A stretch of 5,771 nucleotides of DNA from contig JAUWLI010000210.1 of assembly GCA_030613765.1 (NCBI GenBank), forward strand, positions 1 to 5,771, written 5' to 3'. The notes under the pieces were generated by a model, which searched no databases, was not told where the DNA came from, and was given only the letters and a program-made list of their open reading frames with translations. The stretch comes from Phycisphaerae bacterium. Its GTDB lineage: Bacteria; Planctomycetota; Phycisphaerae; Sedimentisphaerales; SG8-4. Position 1 is the first letter of the stretch. Each line of letters begins with the position of its first letter. Below are positions 4,014 through 5,771 of this stretch, one piece after another. A program made the translations under genes and the position numbers.

Positions 4014-5771
4014 ATGAATCTCTTAAGAACGTCCTCACAAAAAAGATTGTTTAGGTCCGTGATCGTCTATTTCCTGACTTTCTGTATGTTTTTCAATGCC
4101 TCACTGCCAGTGGTTCTGGCGGGCCCGGACGGCGCGGTGGTCGTGAATGGCGATGTGTCCATTCAGCAAAGTGGTTACAATACCACAATAACGGCCTCTG
4201 ACAGAGCAATTATCAATTACAGCAGTTTTGATATTGCGAGGCCGGAGATCGTCCAGTTCATCCAGCCCGGTACGACTGCGTCCGTGCTGAACAGGATACT
4301 GTCGGCAAATCCGACCACTATTAACGGTACGCTCCTTGCTAACGGGCGGGTTTTCTTCGTTAATCCGGCCGGCGTTTATTTTGGTAATGGGGCCCAAGTC
4401 AACGTCAACCAATTGGTTGCCTCGGCGCTGAATATAACGGATGCTGATTTTATAAATGGACGGTACAATTTTGTGGGAGGTGAAGGCTCAGTAATCAATG
4501 AGGGAGATATTTTCGCAGAAAAAGTGTATCTGATTGGCCGGCAGGTTGCTAATTCCGGCAGCATAAGCTGTCCAGCCGGATATGTCGTGATGGCATCCGG
4601 GGATAGAGTATTCCTCGGTGAGCCGGGCTCTGATATCGTGTTGGAGATAGATGGGCCATCTTTGCCGGAATCAGCCGATCCGATCGAAGGTTCAGGTGTT
4701 CTAAACGAGGGTACGGTGGAGGCTGCCGGCGGCACAATAGTACTCGCTGCAGCGGGGGATATTTACTCGCAGGCAATTTCAAATGTCGGCTCACTTTCTG
4801 TCTCTAACGATACGGGCAATGCCGGAGAGATAAAACTCACTGCCGCTGATGGAGACGTTACCAATACCGGTACAATCGAGGCTTCCGGCAGCGAAGGCGG
4901 ACAGATCGCAATGGAAGGTTCTCGGGTCGGACAATTTGGTACAATCCATGCCGATGGTACTGAATCACACGGCGGCAACGTCGACCTGACGGCCAGTGAA
5001 GTTGTGGCCCTTAGTTCGGATAGTCTGACCACGGCGAACGCAGGACTCAATGGTAATGGCGGGGAGGTTATCGCGTATTCACCGGATACCGCACTATTCT
5101 GGGCGGATGCAAGGATCGAAGCTAAAGGCGGCAGCGAATCAGGCGACGGCGGTTTTGTCGAAGCCTCCGGCAGGGAATATGTTGAGATTTATGGTATGGT
5201 TGATGCCAGTGCAACAAACGGTAAGGCGGGTATTTTCCTTATTGACCCGACTGATGTTACTCTCACTAATGCAACTGTTAATATGGATGACGGTCCCGCT
5301 TGGGACCCCGCCACTCCTGATCAGGATACAGGCACAATCAATGTGGCGAGCATTATAGGATCACTTCAGAATGGCACGTCTGTGTCGGTTGATACATTTG
5401 ATGACGATAGTGGAAACGGTATGGGAAGAATTATCGTGAATAGTGCGATTGGCGTGGATCTGACGACCCTTGGTGGGGGGAGTGTTGAGGCTCCTACGCT
5501 TACCCTGAATGCGCAAGATGACATCGAGGTCAACGCCCAGATTGGCGTGACCGCCACCGACAATGCCGCTGATCTGCTGAACCTAATCCTGAACGCAACG
5601 ACCGGCGTTGATATAAGTGCTTCTATAAATACGGATGGCGGCAGCTTTACTTCTAATGGCACAACATTCGACAATACCGGCGGAATCATCAACACCAGCG
5701 GTGGGGACATTGCTATAAACCATTCGGGTGTGGTCACTCTCGGGGCGCAGCTGAATCCGGGCAGTGGAACG
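4014..5771 (+). CDS. tpsA: TpsA exoprotein with haemagglutination-activity secretion domain, 3'-truncated by window edge
   Basis: The window holds 586 codons without a stop, so the gene continues to the right. Residues 1-36 form a long signal peptide: a basic start (RTSSQKRLFR), a hydrophobic run (VIVYFLTFCMFF), then SLPVVLA with cleavage likely after A36. About 40-215 is the TPS secretion domain that TpsB recognises. Its signature includes INYSSFDI (67-74), NPTTINGTLLANG (99-111) and VFFVNPAGVYFG (113-124), closely matching the family pattern. The rest is Gly/Asn/Asp/Thr-rich beta-helix sequence with few Cys (C186 only after the leader). It includes GGFVEASGREYVEIYG (379-394) and GIFLIDPTDVTL (406-417), a pairing I know from large FHA-like adhesins. 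The product should be a surface-bound or released filamentous protein. Adhesion is the usual role, but the effector or adhesive end is outside the window. Confidence 0.92.
   Translation, partial: MNLLRTSSQKRLFRSVIVYFLTFCMFFNASLPVVLAGPDGAVVVNGDVSIQQSGYNTTITASDRAIINYSSFDIARPEIVQFIQPGTTASVLNRILSANPTTINGTLLANGRVFFVNPAGVYFGNGAQVNVNQLVASALNITDADFINGRYNFVGGEGSVINEGDIFAEKVYLIGRQVANSGSISCPAGYVVMASGDRVFLGEPGSDIVLEIDGPSLPESADPIEGSGVLNEGTVEAAGGTIVLAAAGDIYSQAISNVGSLSVSNDTGNAGEIKLTAADGDVTNTGTIEASGSEGGQIAMEGSRVGQFGTIHADGTESHGGNVDLTASEVVALSSDSLTTANAGLNGNGGEVIAYSPDTALFWADARIEAKGGSESGDGGFVEASGREYVEIYGMVDASATNGKAGIFLIDPTDVTLTNATVNMDDGPAWDPATPDQDTGTINVASIIGSLQNGTSVSVDTFDDDSGNGMGRIIVNSAIGVDLTTLGGGSVEAPTLTLNAQDDIEVNAQIGVTATDNAADLLNLILNATTGVDISASINTDGGSFTSNGTTFDNTGGIINTSGGDIAINHSGVVTLGAQLNPGSGT

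Noticed and set aside
4101..5737. Several minus-strand ORFs and one plus-strand ORF (5050-5358) within tpsA
   Set aside because: They are open frames produced by the repetitive, codon-biased beta-helix coding sequence. Their products are low-complexity and have no recognisable domains or ribosome binding sites.
1..5771. CRISPR arrays, tRNA or rRNA genes, complete insertion sequences, known riboswitches
   Set aside because: No regularly spaced direct repeats, cloverleaf arrangement, transposase coding sequence with flanking inverted repeats, or familiar riboswitch core was seen on either strand.

Overview
The window looks like chromosomal DNA of a Gram-negative (diderm) bacterium with moderate GC. 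The best support is a complete outer-membrane TpsB transporter next to a TpsA exoprotein, both with Sec-type signal peptides. The style of the TpsA leader, the ArsR-like regulator and the tiny Cys-rich protein suggest a Planctomycetota (Phycisphaerae-like) or Desulfobacterota-like anaerobe. That is an impression from recalled sequence style, not a proof. All recognised genes lie on the + strand.

Left part (1-1263), metal handling. The window opens inside an ABC-3 family metal-ion permease (ZnuB/MntB/TroC type) that ends at 640. A 168-bp gap holds a near-repeated 10-mer containing a palindrome, a T10 tract, and a very good sigma70-type promoter (TTGACA-17-TAGTAT). The promoter's -10 lies inside a 12-2-12 imperfect inverted repeat, the usual format of SmtB/ArsR operators. 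It drives an ArsR/SmtB-family regulator with almost no leader. A 46-aa protein with seven cysteines overlaps the regulator's 3' end by 52 nt in another frame. The two look like a co-transcribed metal or thiol sensing and buffering pair.

Middle (1264-2107), about 840 bp without a recognised gene. It contains a stem-loop just after the Cys-rich gene, a REP-like GC hairpin, one possible 49-aa single-membrane-segment ORF, a second hairpin, and a second good sigma70-type promoter (TTTACA-17-GATAAT). That promoter would give the secretion operon a leader of about 200 nt. The leader carries two overlapping short ORFs, each behind a strong Shine-Dalgarno sequence.

Right part (2108-5771), a two-partner secretion (type Vb) operon. 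The tpsB gene (611 aa) has a signal peptide, an N-terminal helix, two POTRA-type regions, a 16-strand-type barrel, a VRGY motif and an FxDxG-type motif. After 70 bp and a near-consensus ribosome binding site comes tpsA, whose first 586 codons lie in the window. It has a long signal peptide, a haemagglutinin-activity secretion domain, then Gly/Asn/Thr/Asp-rich beta-helix sequence, and it runs off the right edge. TpsB would recognise the TpsA N-terminal domain in the periplasm and thread the beta-helical protein to the cell surface. The function of the TpsA tail cannot be read from this window.
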